A DNA stretch of 64,000 bases from Neurospora intermedia. Taxonomy: Eukaryota; Ascomycota; Sordariomycetes; Sordariales; Sordariaceae. The stretch spans positions 707,001-771,000 of the forward strand of contig BTPP01000001.1 of assembly GCA_037102815.1 (NCBI GenBank), read 5' to 3'. Numbering within the stretch: the first letter of the stretch is position 1; each line of letters begins with the position of its first letter. The notes under the pieces are model-generated. The model saw nothing but the letters and a program-made list of their open reading frames with translations. It made no database searches and was not told where the DNA came from. The position numbers were made by a program, and so were the translations under genes. Below are positions 7,311 through 18,950 of the stretch, piece by piece.

Positions 7311-8480
7311 GAGGCCGAAAACAATACCAAATTCAGCAAGTTTCGAAAAAGCGACCGGCCGGAGATGTCCTTGGGAAGTAGAAATCCAAAAGACTGGAGA
7401 AGATGTGGGCCAAGCTGGAGGCCAAGTTGTCGAACGAAGAAGAAGAAGAAGAAGAAGAAAAGAAACAAAAGAATGAGAAAGAAAGAAAGAAAGAAAGAAA
7501 GAAACAAAACAGCGCCAATTGCACCATCACCATTAACAAGTCGAGTCGGTATTGGGTGGTTCGCTCTTGTTGAACCTCCCACAGGAAAGACTGAGGTGAA
7601 TACCCGAACCACCATATTCAGACAACCCAAAAGAATTGGCACCGAAAGGCAAGAGGTAGTTCAAGGTGCCTGGTTTTGGTTAGGTGCGGACTGCGGTCGT
7701 GCTAAAGCGCCGCGCACTGCATCTCAAGGACTTCGTCTATGACACCAAGCGCAAGAAGAGAGTCGATCCAACAACGCAACGTGGTCCATCGCCATCGCCA
7801 TCGCCATCGCCATTGCCTTTCTGACACCAGATCTTCAGCTTCACCCATCCGGCTCTTCAATTTCGCTGAACCAACGAGGCCACATTGTCGTTGGCCGTGC
7901 AAGGCAGCTCTTTGACTCTTTGGCTCGCCCCTCGCGGCCCAGTCCAGAAGAAGTGCCAGCGCCCGTAGGTAAAAGTGAGGCTGGAAGAGGCGGACCTCAA
8001 AGTTCGGACGACGACATCGCGTCAGTCCAAGTGACGCGAACCTGCCAAGTAGGTACTTTCCGGGAGCCATCTAGTATCGGTCGGTGTTCTTTCTTCTGGG
8101 CCCATACAGTCCACCCACAACAAGAAGACACCAAACACTCAACAAGCTGGGGCGTCCTATACGTCGTAGATTGCGGGACTCCAACGACATCAAGCGCAAG
8201 AAGAAGCTGATCCCCGAACTTCGTTTCTGCGAAGAGGTAGCGCTAGTGGTGTGGGGAAGAAGAAGAAGAGGTAATAGCAGCCGTCTTCCAAGCTGCAGAC
8301 CGAGAATTTCATCGCGAGGGAGGAGAAGAGGCTTGTGGCGAACATGTACCAGCAACAAGTAAAGTCCCCTTCCATTGCCGGTCGGTGTCACCGAACCGTG
8401 GGGATGTGCCTTGGCCACGGCCAGAGCAGCTCTCCCGCAGATCAAAATCGAAGCAGGATTCGATACCTGAGGCTGTCAGT
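7311..8480 (+). other. Patchwork of short coding-like fragments and simple repeats
   Basis: This interval holds a 58-residue open stretch near 7402 (MWAKLEAKLSN, then poly-Glu and Lys-rich residues), a (CCATCG)n hexamer run near 7783-7815, and two related Lys/Arg motifs: DTKRKKRV near 7741-7765 and DIKRKKKLIP near 8187-8215. A stretch reading EEKRLVANMYQQQ ends at the second copy of the 43-nt repeat. No single gene model connects them. They look like partly duplicated, decayed exons, but that is inference. Confidence 0.3.
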
Positions 8481-8837
8481 TAGTAGTAAGTAAGTTTTTC
8501 CTCTATCCCGCAGTCACACATACCTACCTCTACCTTCCCCGTCAGCCATACCCAGCCCCCCACACACAGCTCTTATGCACAACCGTCCGGCAAGCCCAGT
8601 CTTTCCGGTCTCGAGTCCACGGCCGGGAGGGCTGTAGGACCCTAGATCACATGGAAATCCCACATGCCGAAGAACAACGTGTCGTGTCTCTCCAGCGATG
8701 CGAAGATCTGTAGAATATCTACCTTCGGCGATCAAGTTTCCTTCGTCGATTGGAATAACAGTTCTTACATTCCCCCGCTCACTTTCCCCCATTTTATCAT
8801 TTCTCTCTTGGCTGTCGAGGATTCAGGAGAATCAAAC

Positions 8838-8958
8838 AGCACTTGCTTCAATGATGAAAACCATTGATACATTAACTGTGAAACAACCACTTGCTCACAA
8901 GGCGAGGAGGGGGTTCATGAACACCATACTGAAAAGAATCTGATACGAAGCAAGTGCT
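8838..8958 (+). ncRNA. Box C/D snoRNA candidate 17, with long terminal stem
   Basis: Box C ATGATGA is at 8851-8857 and box D CTGA at 8940-8943. AGCACTTGCTTC (8838-8849) and GAAGCAAGTGCT (8947-8958) are perfect 12-bp complements and would close the molecule. A C'-like TTCATGA lies near 8914. It is placed before the branch site of the intron ending at 9033. The target is not assigned; an 8-11 nt pairing to 25S UUUUCAGUGUG is possible but badly spaced. Confidence 0.75.
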
Positions 8959-9446
8959 TGGAATGTTTGAGAATGACCGACGTACTCATTAATTTGGGAG
9001 AGAAGATGCTAACACTTGATTGCAACGCAATAGGAGACGACTACCCAAAGGCCAACAGCAATCACACCATGATTGGGGAGCAGCAACCACCACCGATAAA
9101 CTCAACAGCCCGACCAAGACGGTGATGCAGTCAGTTGGCCGTCATAGCTGCGTCGGCCGACCTTTGCTTCATCTTTTCAGTCCTCGGCAACAGGGCATGT
9201 CTGAGTAGGACCAACGGAAGTGGGTGAACGGAAAAATGCTGGAGGGGTGCGGTATAGGGAAGCCAACAATGGTTTAGACTGAGTTTTGTAACAATGCCAG
9301 TATTATCACATCTCCAACGTGAAAAGCGAGCAAACACAGCAGGGCATTAGTGCTTTCCCAGTAGCGAGCGATGTTTGGGTTCAGACAAGTAAGTTGACTT
9401 TCGTCCAAACCGCAAGCGTTCCCGACAACCGAACAGCCCCAGTGCA

Positions 9447-9530
9447 TTTTCATGATGAACTCCCTTACGTATGACTACTTCTGAGTTCCTTTGGAGCAAT
9501 GAAGGCAAATATTGATGAGATCTGATAAAA
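9447..9530 (+). ncRNA. Box C/D snoRNA candidate 18
   Basis: Box C ATGATGA is at 9452-9458, D' CTGA at 9481-9484, C'-like GCAATGA near 9497 and box D CTGA at 9522-9525, inside intron 9389-9604. The stretch before D' (TATGACTACT) is complementary over 10 nt to the 5' end of 18S rRNA (AGUAGUCAUA). The predicted nucleotide (about A22) is not the known yeast Am28, so the target is uncertain. Confidence 0.7.
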
Positions 9531-9704
9531 ACGGCACCACCACTTGGTTGAAGCACCTCCGCTCTTTTAAAGGACACTGCTAACAGAACATACTTCTCTC
9601 CCAGTAGACCACTCGATGACCACTTCGACTCTTAGTCCTGGGTACTGTCTTTAGTCAACACCGTAGCTTGGTAAGCTGTGAACTTCCCGCTAGAGTAAAG
9701 ACTT

Positions 9705-9825
9705 GCTTCTTGATGAATGCCACTGCAAAGCATCTGTAAACCGAACCGAAAGGTTGACGAAGACAGGCAACAATAAACCATGAAAACCAAATAAGAACGC
9801 TCTCAAAACACCATGACTGTGCATG
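9705..9825 (+). ncRNA. Weak C/D snoRNA candidate 19
   Basis: A box-C-like TTGATGA is at 9710-9716 inside intron 9671-9891, preceded by ACTTGCTTC as in candidates 17 and 20. No CTGA follows at a fitting distance; only CTGT occurs, at about 9735 and 9817. It may be a decayed copy. Confidence 0.3.
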
Positions 9826-9983
9826 TCCTTGTAGATCACCATTTCTTCGGGCAGTACGGATGCTAACCACATGTACCCGTGTTTAAAGCAGGACTTGCGA
9901 GCGGATGTAAGCCACTGGGGTGGTAAGAAAGAACCAAGACCGTAATCTGGTAAGCAGACGGAACTCCCATAGAATAGCGACTT

Positions 9984-10078
9984 GCTTCATGATAAACACC
10001 TACGCACCAGTTCAGAGATCATGGTCAATTCGATCGATGTGAAAGGCACAAAAAGCAACCAAGAACAGTCTGGAAGCC
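9984..10078 (+). ncRNA. Weak C/D snoRNA candidate 20
   Basis: A degenerate box C (ATGATAA, 9989-9995), a C'-like GATGTGA near 10036 and a degenerate box D (CTGG, 10070-10073) lie inside intron 9907-10160. It is preceded by ACTTGCTTC. It may be a decayed copy. Confidence 0.3.
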
Positions 10079-10235
10079 AAAGTCAATACTCTTGGAGTTT
10101 GCCGTTTCCTCGGTCAGTATCTCTACAGATGCTGACCATGATCAACCACGTTTGAAGCAGGAAACCATGCCCATGTGGGCTATTATGGGCGTACTGGCAC
10201 CGCCTCCACGTCCAGAGGCTACCCATTAGGTCCGT

Positions 10236-10879
10236 GATATATCCGGGTTGGACAAGTCTGCGGGATTAGGGAAGACGAGGATCAAGCTGGTTAGAAAACG
10301 AAAAAAAGAGAGACGGCATCTTGGACGTATTCAGGCTGGTTGGACTCGGCTGAGGCAATGTGGAAGACGCCACCACAAAAGGCTAGCTGGACAAGAAAAG
10401 CAAGATATTTCAGGTGGAAGGGAAATTGGGAAAGGCTGTGAGAAAGATTGAGAAGGGCGTTAAAATTGATGCTGGATGGACTGGGCATGCGGCTGAAAGC
10501 TTCGTCTGGGGAAAGAAGATAGCTTCCCCATTCCGAGCTTCACTTATGGCCTTTGTGAGGATGTGTGGCTATGGCACTTTCAAAGGGAAATGAACTTCAA
10601 AATGTGGGAATATTTCTAGCAACGATGAAGAAACACTGCGTGATTTGATGATCGTGATGGAGAGGTGGAGATGGCAATGGCATCATGACTTGGGTTTTAA
10701 GGTTGTTCAGTGCTGAACTTCAGCATCGTTTGCGCGTGTCGCTGACATGCTATGTCGGTGTGTTGAACGTGAAGTATCTTCTTGAAGTAGTCGAAGCGGC
10801 AACATAGAGTATGGGTGGTAGAACGCGAGGTTCAGAAGGGTAGTTGATGGTGGTTTGGATGTTTGGAGGTTTAACTTTG
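10236..10879. other. Intergenic, no supported gene
   Basis: Short open frames occur on both strands (for example a 67-codon Arg/Lys-rich one at 10248-10451), but none has a start context, introns or a recognisable protein. Confidence 0.5.
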
Positions 10880-10882
10880 TGA

Positions 10883-11508
10883 GGGCGTGTTCGTTACCGC
10901 AGTAAAAAGTTAGAGGGTATTCAGATTTGCAGGGTTCGGGTCGTAGTAAGCATACTGGCTTACGAACTGCGCAGTGTTCGGTAAATCTCAGTAAAAATGG
11001 TTATTATTTTCATGCAAGTCGCTGCAACTACCTGCAACCATCTGCACTTTCTCCAAATCGTCGATTTGACCAATCAGAAGGCTTGAATCTTCTCAATCCT
11101 TAACCGTTTTCCTTACTGTACTACGGCTCGATTTTGAGCCGTAGTACAGTAAGAATCGTAGTCAAAAACCAACTATAGCGCTTTACCCCTATAATATAGG
11201 GGGTCGCTATTGTACTCAATTTTTTTTTTTTTCCTAACGACGATGAATGAGGCTATTCCCAATTGAAATCTACCATTTGGATAATATAGTATTTTATACA
11301 GTGTATATACTGTAGTGGTTGTAGAAGGGAAGAATCGAAAAGATGATTACGGGGGGGGGGCATTGGTTATATATGCCGAACACAGCTCAGTAAGGTAAAA
11401 GGTCTTGGCGTGCCTTAATGTTGCAGGAGTGCAGCTGTACTATGCAGTAGAATCTGCACAGTAATGCAATATCCCCCCTAACTTTTTACTGTGGTAACGA
11501 ACACGCCC
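10883..11508. mobile_element. 626-bp MITE, PIF/Harbinger-like
   Basis: The ends are 35-nt inverted repeats: GGGCGTGTTCGTTACCGCAG... at 10883-10917 and its complement at 11474-11508, with two mismatches. Both sides are flanked by TGA (10880-10882 and 11509-11511), a 3-bp target duplication. A GGGCGTGTT-type start and a 3-bp duplication are typical of PIF/Harbinger elements. There is no transposase frame inside, so it is non-autonomous. The near-perfect ends suggest a fairly young insertion. Confidence 0.85.
11112..11153. repeat. Perfect 18-bp hairpin inside the MITE
   Basis: CTTACTGTACTACGGCTC (11112-11129) and GAGCCGTAGTACAGTAAG (11136-11153) are exact complements around a 6-nt loop. It lies near the element's middle. 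Confidence 0.95.
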
Positions 11509-11511
11509 TGA

Positions 11512-13540
11512 GATTGTTTCACCGTCGAGTCTCGCAGGTCGATCATGTCAACGCAGTTGGGAAGTTGGAATGCAGTGCGCGATTGAACCCTCAACTGGGA
11601 TCTCGGTTGGACACGGAAGACGTTCAGAGGTTGCACTACCAATACAAATTTATCTGATCAATGCGACATCAAGGTGGGAATCTGTTAGTAAACTAACTGT
11701 AACCTTCTTGTACCTTCTGCTCTTCTAGTCCGTGCACCAGCGCCTCCTGTGCCTGCCGAGGCCTGCGTGCTGCGCCTCCCGTCTTTTCCTGCTTGTCATT
11801 TCTGTCGGTCGCACAACGGACAGTGAGCGGCAAGTTCCATTCTTAGAAGCACGGATCACACCCTCCCAGAAAAAAAAAACACGACGAAGGAGGCAGTGCA
11901 GAATGCTGACATGATTGAAGGAGTGAAGATCGCGCCAATCGTTCTCCTGTAGATCATGGATTGGCTGGTCAGGACGTTTTTTTGTGGAATTTGGGAGGCA
12001 AGCAGAGGCCTGCGAAGAAGCAAGAGCCACCAGGATTTTTAGCGAGCAGCGAACATTGAAGCTGAAGGTCGGGAGGTCAAAGTTCACAACGAAAGGTGTG
12101 ACTGTTGATTCGTTGACTCGACACATCCAATTCGCAACAAATAAGATGCAAAGTTGAAGACAAAAGTTGAGGCGTGAAACTGGACCCGCGGTTTCGGATG
12201 CTGGCATCCGGACGTCATTTAGGTTTGGAAGCAAAACACTGACTGTTGACAACACAAGGACTGTGTGGACATTCGACACAAGTTTCAAACGGGTGGCACT
12301 GGAGATTTCAAGATTGAGCGATAGGGTAGAAGCAATTGAGATATCCTGGGGGTGTAACAGCTCGCGGCAGGCAGGCGGTCTACCTGTGTGTCGCTTGAAG
12401 CTCAATTTCAAGATGCATGCACAAATCGGGGGGATCGTCTTTGCGTTTCATGTTGCCATTGCTTTCAGGAGTTCAATCATGTCAGAGTAGCATTCTCGTC
12501 ATTCATTCTCAATTGAAGGGGAAGAAGAAGAAGAGGAAGAAGAAGAATAGGTAGGTAGAAAACCAAAACCAACATTCACAAATTGTGCTTCACGTCATAA
12601 CACATCATGGTCGCCGGCCAACTTGACATCGAATTGAATTCGAAATGGACACAAAAAAGTTGGCCAAAAGATGTCCGCCAAGCTGCCAAGCTGCCCAGAT
12701 TTCCAGGAGACAGCCGCCCATGCCTCCAGTGCCGCGAGCATTATGTACCCCTGATGCGCCAAGCCGGCTCCACTGCAAACAAGCTCACACCAAGCAAAGC
12801 GGGACCCGCTCGAGCCCGCTGGGCCGAGAAGGTGTCGTCGATCAACCAAGCTTCTTCTTGCTGCCGCTGTGCCAAATTCAAGCTTTGCTTCCTGTTGGCG
12901 ACAAGACGGGACCAAGGCTTGTCGATCGCGCGGATTGGATGATAAGAGATCTCTTGGAAAGGCTTAACAAACAACGAGGCGTTTTGAAGCCATCGTTGTT
13001 GCATTTTATCATCGTGTTTTTGTATAGTAGTAGCTTAGAGTAAATACGAGGAGACGGAGCGGAAAATCTGGGAAATAACGTCGGGGAATTTCAAGTTGGA
13101 GGGTGCCAATTGCCCAATTCACTCCGGGGTGAGCAGCACTACGGTAACATCAGCCAGCCAGCCAGCCAGAGTCCCAGACTGCGAAGAAGTGCGAACGTGC
13201 CAGAAATGGGGTTGCGACTACTCCGCCTACCTGCCCTTCCCGTATCGGGCGTTGGCGTGTGTGCCGCTGTTGGTTGTGAGCGCCAAACGACCTGGAGAAA
13301 CAGAAAAAGAAGAATAGATACCAAACGAATGTGCGCTTCGGACTGGGTCGACGCTTTGGCAGTAATTGAAAGTGATGAACGTCAACCGCCAACAAGGGAA
13401 ACATGTTCATCCTTCATTCCCCATCTTCATCCCATACAATACAATACTGGTTTGTTTGTTAGTTTGGTTCTTGGGACCCACCCATAGACAGGGGTGTGGA
13501 TGGCCAGTGCGCCCAGATGCACGCCTTCTGATTGGCTCAA
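11512..13540. other. Intergenic, no supported gene
   Basis: The longest open frame is 228 codons on the minus strand (11725-12411). It lacks domain-like composition, splice signals and biased codon use, so I do not call it. A (CAGC)n-like run of about 20 nt lies near 13151. Confidence 0.5.
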
Positions 13541-14639
13541 TAATGCCAAGCTGGTCTGTGCGTCAGCTTAGTCATACTCGACATGGGACAATGACAGGGG
13601 TCAAAAGCGCTACATACGCACCTTACCGCGCCCACGGGAGTATAGGACTCCCTTTTGGGCTAGATTATAGGGGATTACAGCGCTTACCCGTACCTAGAAG
13701 CCTACTAACCGTACTAAAACTACTACCACTCAAACGCTTCTAACAAAGTACAATCTCTAAATAGCCTCATTCAAACGACCAAACGGGCAAATCGACCAGA
13801 TTAACTAGAATTAGCCAGAATCAGTCGCTTAATTTTACGGTTAAAGAGGCTAAATTTCCTTCTCATTTACAAAATTCTCACACTCACATTCGTACACTCA
13901 TTCCTACATATTATTTACTTTTCACCCCAACTTTATTTTATTTTATTACTTTATCTAACTAATTAAATCGCTTCGATAGACTTACCCGTCTATATAATAG
14001 TCCGTAAGCTTCCTTAACTCGTTAACCGAGCTAATTACATCGTCAAATTTAACTCGGCCAACCCCGTCTCCTTTAGCGAGCACGACCCTTATTCTAACAA
14101 TAAAATAAATTCTAATAAATACAATTCTAGTACCTCAACCCACCCCTCTAATAACGACAATAATAACGATGACGATAACTACGCTAGTCCCCTCGTTACA
14201 ATACCCTACGGACAAGCAATGCGGGAGATTAGTCTAAATTACTTCAATATATTGCCTTTCTTCCAAAAATAGCACGACCGCCGTACTCTAGCAGCAGCAG
14301 AAGCGGCCGCCCTACCCCGCAATATTATCGACTTAACGGCCGAGTCCAATAAAGAGAATAAACTACCAATCTATTACCCTCGCCGTTTAAACCTTCGTCC
14401 TCGCCTCCCGGCCGTGCTTAGTAAATCGATCTTTCTATCTATACAAATCGTATACTAATAATAATCTAATTACCTTAACGTATCGGACTAGTATTTTAAT
14501 AGCGCCTAGCGCGCCCGGCCCGGTTACTTTACCTTCTCGCGGTTGCACTAACCTAGTATCGTCTACCCCCAGCTTCGAAGGTCCTATACTGTTACCGATT
14601 AACCGTCTCCCCCCTCGTACCCCCCTTAGCGATATATCT

Positions 14640-15339
14640 AACATCTCCTTTACCTGGTATTATATTAGTCCGGCCCGTAAGTCGGCGCCCATATTGTACA
14701 AGGAGCGGATTATAGTTAAAATACTCCGTTTTTATACTAATCTTACTATACCTTAGATTGTTCGTATTCTCAATATTATAGAGCGGCAAATCTCATATAC
14801 TATTACCGCGGCTACCCAACCTAAGTATAAATTATATAGTCGCCCGCCTATTATACCGCTAGAGATCTACCGAAAAATTACTACATTCTTATAGACTCCT
14901 CGCAAGTCTAAGCGATTTCTACCGTAGTTAAAAGTCCGTAGAACTCTCCTACTACTCGAACTATATAGAGCCCGTACAATTCAAACCGCTATACAACAAT
15001 CTAGCGCCCGGCGGATTCTCCAACCAATCCGCCAGCCCCTCTCCCCCAAAAATCGGTAAGCGCACCTACAATTCGCGCTCCGCTAGGCTATATTAATATC
15101 GCTCCAATAAGAAAGTTAGATATAGTTTAACGAAACTTAGGTCAATAGCCTTAGCTCTAAGCGTAAATATATTACTATATTCCCGGGAGAAAACCCCAAC
15201 AATATAGCCCAAATTCGCTAGAGAGCTAATAATTAGATATTCTAAGGTTACTTTACCAGCGGCGCTAAAGGGCCTTCTTTAATTTAAAATAAGAAATAGG
15301 GCAAAATCAACTCTACCAACTATTAAGAGCGTATCGTAC
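14640..15339 (+). pseudogene. Tc1/mariner-type transposase fossil, 5' part
   Basis: Plus-strand frames give degenerate Tc1-like pieces: an HTH-like stretch around 14700-14860 (ISYTITAATQPKYK), then Arg-rich and W/Y-rich pieces through 15330 (YIPGRKPQQYS, resembling the family's V/YxRRPGE segment). There are many stops, most of the kind C-to-T change makes. The frame is cut at 15339, where the LTR element begins, and resumes at 23374. The 5' boundary and terminal repeats were not found, so the element could begin anywhere from about 13.56 kb. Confidence 0.6.
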
Positions 15340-15617
15340 TGATGGCGTTGGCCAGAAATAAAGTAGTAAATATTGATATAGAAGGAAGAAGGTGGAGGCT
15401 CGGGAGCCTGCACCAGCGACTGGGATTATAAACCCAGTCGCGGGTCGCTTCCTTATCTAATCTAAGGTGGGTCAGCGACCTGTAGGCGTAGCAAGACTGG
15501 GTCTTGTATATAACTGCCGCCGGCCCGGCAGGCAAGATGCCTGCCGCGGGCCATACTTAGTCAGTATACCCGAATGGTTATAACCGCTATCTATAGAGAC
15601 GAGCCTATCCGGTATTA
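15340..15617 (-). repeat. LTR (3' LTR in element orientation)
   Basis: It begins TGAT and ends ATTA where the other copy has ATCA. A GCGACTGGG...CCCAGTCGC inverted repeat lies inside. It is far less A+T-rich than the element's interior. Confidence 0.93.
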
Positions 15618-15899
15618 AATGCCGGGGTACGAAGAAATACTATTGCTATCCTTAATAATTAATCCTCCTTATTTATAAAACGAATCCTTTTTCTTCCTCC
15701 TAATTTAGCGCCTACCAATAGGTTTTTGGGTCGTCCTCCTATACGCTCCTAGTATTACTTTACTAGCTCCTTGGAATTGCGTAACTACTATTCGGACTTC
15801 TACTTATTCTTATAATATCTATACCCCTTCTATTTAATCTAGTATTTATACCCAGTACGTAATTTATTCAATTTATACCGGACTACCCGTTCTACCTCG

Positions 15900-16970
15900 T
15901 ATACTTTTCCCTCTTCAAGGTCAAAGGACTAGGAATCTTCAACTAGTCCGGAGGGCGGCGGGGTCCTATTAAATAGGTCTTCGCTTAATACCTTAGAAAA
16001 GTACGCTACTAAAACAATAGGGTAAATTTTCATAGTAGTTAGGAGCTCTAGTTAGTACACCAGCCAACCGACTCTCTTTTATACCTTAAATAGTCCGGAT
16101 CTTTATTGTAACAACTTTCGTAAAGGCCGACCGGGAAGGTAATATCCGTAATATAACTTCAGGAATACTATATTACCTTCTTCAAATTCAATAGGCTTAT
16201 ACTTCGCATTATAGCGCCTCTTTACCTCTATTACTACAAAGTCTATAGCCAATTAAGCGTCCTATTTCAAATATTCTCTCAAAGTAGGCACTATCCCTAA
16301 TACCTCTCCGGGGGACAGTAGATCCAAGGGCCCGGGAAGGCGGAATCCGAATAACAACTCATAGGGGCTTATTTTAATAAGGTTTAAGAAGGAATTGTTC
16401 AGGTTCTATTAGAGGGCTAGGACAATATCAATCCATTTAGAGTCGGGCTAATCGAAAGCGTAGAACCTCAGCACGATTTCTATAGTCTGATTTTTTCTCT
16501 CAACTATTCCGTCTATTTATAAGTAATACACTATACTTATTAACAATTTAGTACCCAGCGACGTCCACATTCCTTTCCAGAATACTAATATAAATTTTCT
16601 GTCTCGATCAGAAATAATGCCATAAGGGATTCCCCAATCGCATAGGAGGAGGAATTTCGTTAGGAGGGTTCCCCATTCCTCGGCTATATATATTAAATAT
16701 CCTAGTAGCAGTAATAATCGCTTTATAACCTTATCCGACACTAATATTAGGTAATTAAAGGTATTATATTCGGGCATTTACTATATTATTCCTTTAAATA
16801 GTACTTCGGGTAGTCTAATAATAAAATCTATAGCGATAATTCTCATTAGGAATTGGTCCCCCTTACTAGCTCTAATCGGTTAGTATTCTCTATTGGGTTT
16901 TACTCGGCTTATTTAATTGAAATTGCATAATAGGCAACATTGCACATACTTTTTTACCATCCTTATTTTA
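15900..16970 (-). pseudogene. Integrase region of the LTR element (fossil)
   Basis: The segment at 16517-16777 contains [10 protein letters not shown], matching the SDRD(x)xF motif around the second catalytic Asp of Ty3/gypsy integrases. CxxC-like residues of the zinc-binding HHCC domain lie near 16930-16960. Broken. Confidence 0.85.
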
Positions 16971-17356
16971 TTATTTATCGTAATATTCCTCAAATCGTAA
17001 AGCATTCTATTCCGCCCGAAGTAGTACTTATCATTATATGCCATTTCCAATACTTCTTTCACTAAGCTATATAGTACATAGAGGCTTTTAGTATCATTGG
17101 GTTAAATATAGTACAAAAGGCTATTTTAAAGTATAAACGGTATGCCGGGCTTAAAGAAGAATTATTTACCGTCCTCAATAACCTACGGTCCAACCTTTAG
17201 GTCCTTAATTAGTAGGGCATATTTAGAATCCTCCTCGTATTCTTTCACAAACTTACTTTTCAATAACTTATCCATCTATACTTCGGCTAGCGCAATATAA
17301 ATTTAATTTTCCCCTACAAACCAAATGTTATCCAATATAAATTCGCCGTCTAGTCG

Positions 17357-17698
17357 TTACTCTATATCACTAATAACTTTCAACCTTAACAACGCATCGG
17401 GGATATAATTCAACTTTCCTACTAGGTAATACACTTTCAAATCGTATATTAATAAATAAATCGAAGCATTAATTAGCCGGCGATTAGCCCTATCTATTAA
17501 GGACGTATTTAGTATCGTTTGTTCTACTATTCCCTTTATTATAGAGTAGTCTATAAGCACAATAATTAACAAACTACTTAAGTATAATATTATACATAGT
17601 CGTTTGACCGCCCAAACCAAATAAGCAACTTCTAATTCCAATAGACTATAGCGGAGTTCTATATTAGTTAGGTATTTACTTAGGAATATTACTAGCAA
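17357..17698 (-). pseudogene. RNase H region of the LTR element (fossil)
   Basis: The translation contains ELEVAYLVWAVKRL and, later, DRANRRLINASIYL and LNYIPDALLRLK. These match the RNase H segment of fungal Ty3/gypsy elements (ELE..A.VWA..., ...N.VPDALSR). Broken. Confidence 0.88.
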
Positions 17699-17899
17699 GA
17701 CCTAATTTAAAGGGATTATTATACCTAGGGCCCACATATACCCTTCCTTAACGTAAAAGACCATTACTCCAAAGCCTCTCTCCAACAATCTATCTACTTA
17801 AAGAAATAATTATTTATTTGGATCGAAATAGTATAGAATTATCGGGTCCTCCTTACAAATAATATCTTATAGTATCCTAAAGGACTCTAATTCTTCTAC

Positions 17900-18950
17900 T
17901 ATCGGTTCGTAGAAAGTTATCCTACAATAGTTCTACCTTTTGCCTAATTTCCCATTTTCTACTACTCCCTTCTTCCGTCCTTCCGCTAGTAAACTAACTT
18001 TTCTTTTTTACAATAACTCGGATATTTGTACATAATATAGTATTAAGTACCGGATGAACCTAGTACTTCCAATATATTATTCGAGGGCCCGCAATTATTT
18101 CGGGAAGGTCAGGTTCTTAAACGCCTATAGCCTGTCCATTGTATTAGCAAGGCCCAAGGCGTAAACCCTAAAGCCGAGTAGTTCCACGCTAGGATATCCA
18201 ATCTACAATTTCTTTACGGATAGTGTAACATTATTATCAACGAACAGTTTAAAGACGCTTTTAAAGTAGCGTAAATACTCTTCTACTATATTAGAAAAAA
18301 TAATAATATCGTCGATAAACGCGCAGTAGAAATCCTTGTATTTATCCAGTAGCCTATCTATATATTGTTACACGTAAGCCGGGGTATTCCTATAGCCCAT
18401 TAGAGCGATTATCGGCCGTTTTAACCCTCTAGGGCTAATTAGGGTAAATTTGTCGCAATAGGGCGGCTATACTCTAAATTAATAGAAGAAAGCCGTTGCG
18501 TTAATTACCATTATCTACATTTTACCTCTTAATATTACAATAACTTCAAATTATAAGGGGAGAAGGTAATTATCAGGAACCATCACTTTGTTTAAACTAC
18601 GCAAATTAATAACGACTCTTACTTTTAATTTACTATAAACCTCTCTCCATACTACGAAAACTAGATACGCAAATAGGGTCGCTTTAATTGCCTATTCCAT
18701 TTTTCCTTTATCGTAAAACTCGCCGAATATTTAGTCTAGAACCTCCCGGTCTTTCCTACTTAGGGGGTATAATCTTGCCACAACCCATTAATTCTACTAT
18801 CCCTCTACCAACAGCACCCTCATTAAATCGTCTAATTCTTACTTAATCAGCTTATCATTATCCTAGAATTTAGGGAAGGACTTAACTAATCGTTTCAACT
18901 TTTTAACTATATTCTCGTCCCTAATATATATATGAACTCCTTCTTCCATA
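17900..18950 (-). pseudogene. Reverse transcriptase region of the LTR element (fossil)
   Basis: Near 18300-18325 the minus strand reads FYCAFIDDII, the degenerate form of the RT catalytic motif (F/Y)xDD. Position between protease and RNase H agrees. Broken. Confidence 0.85.

Larger units (their letters stand above)
8486..10235 (+). ncRNA. Second snoRNA host-like transcript
   Basis: Clear introns are 9389-9604, 9671-9891 and 9907-10160, each with a GTAAG donor, GCTAAC or GCTGAC branch site and CAG acceptor. An earlier intron ends at 9033 (branch GATGCTAAC, acceptor AATAG), with its donor possibly at 8486 or 8490. Exon 9892-9906 would be only 15 nt. Introns carry C/D-like elements that open with the shared string ACTTGCTTC next to box C (three of four). 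It could be a continuation of the first host transcript; the 3' end is not visible. Confidence 0.6.

Noticed and set aside
11725-12411. 228-codon open frame on the minus strand
   Set aside because: No start context, no codon bias, no recognisable domain, and overlapping open frames on the other strand; most likely chance.
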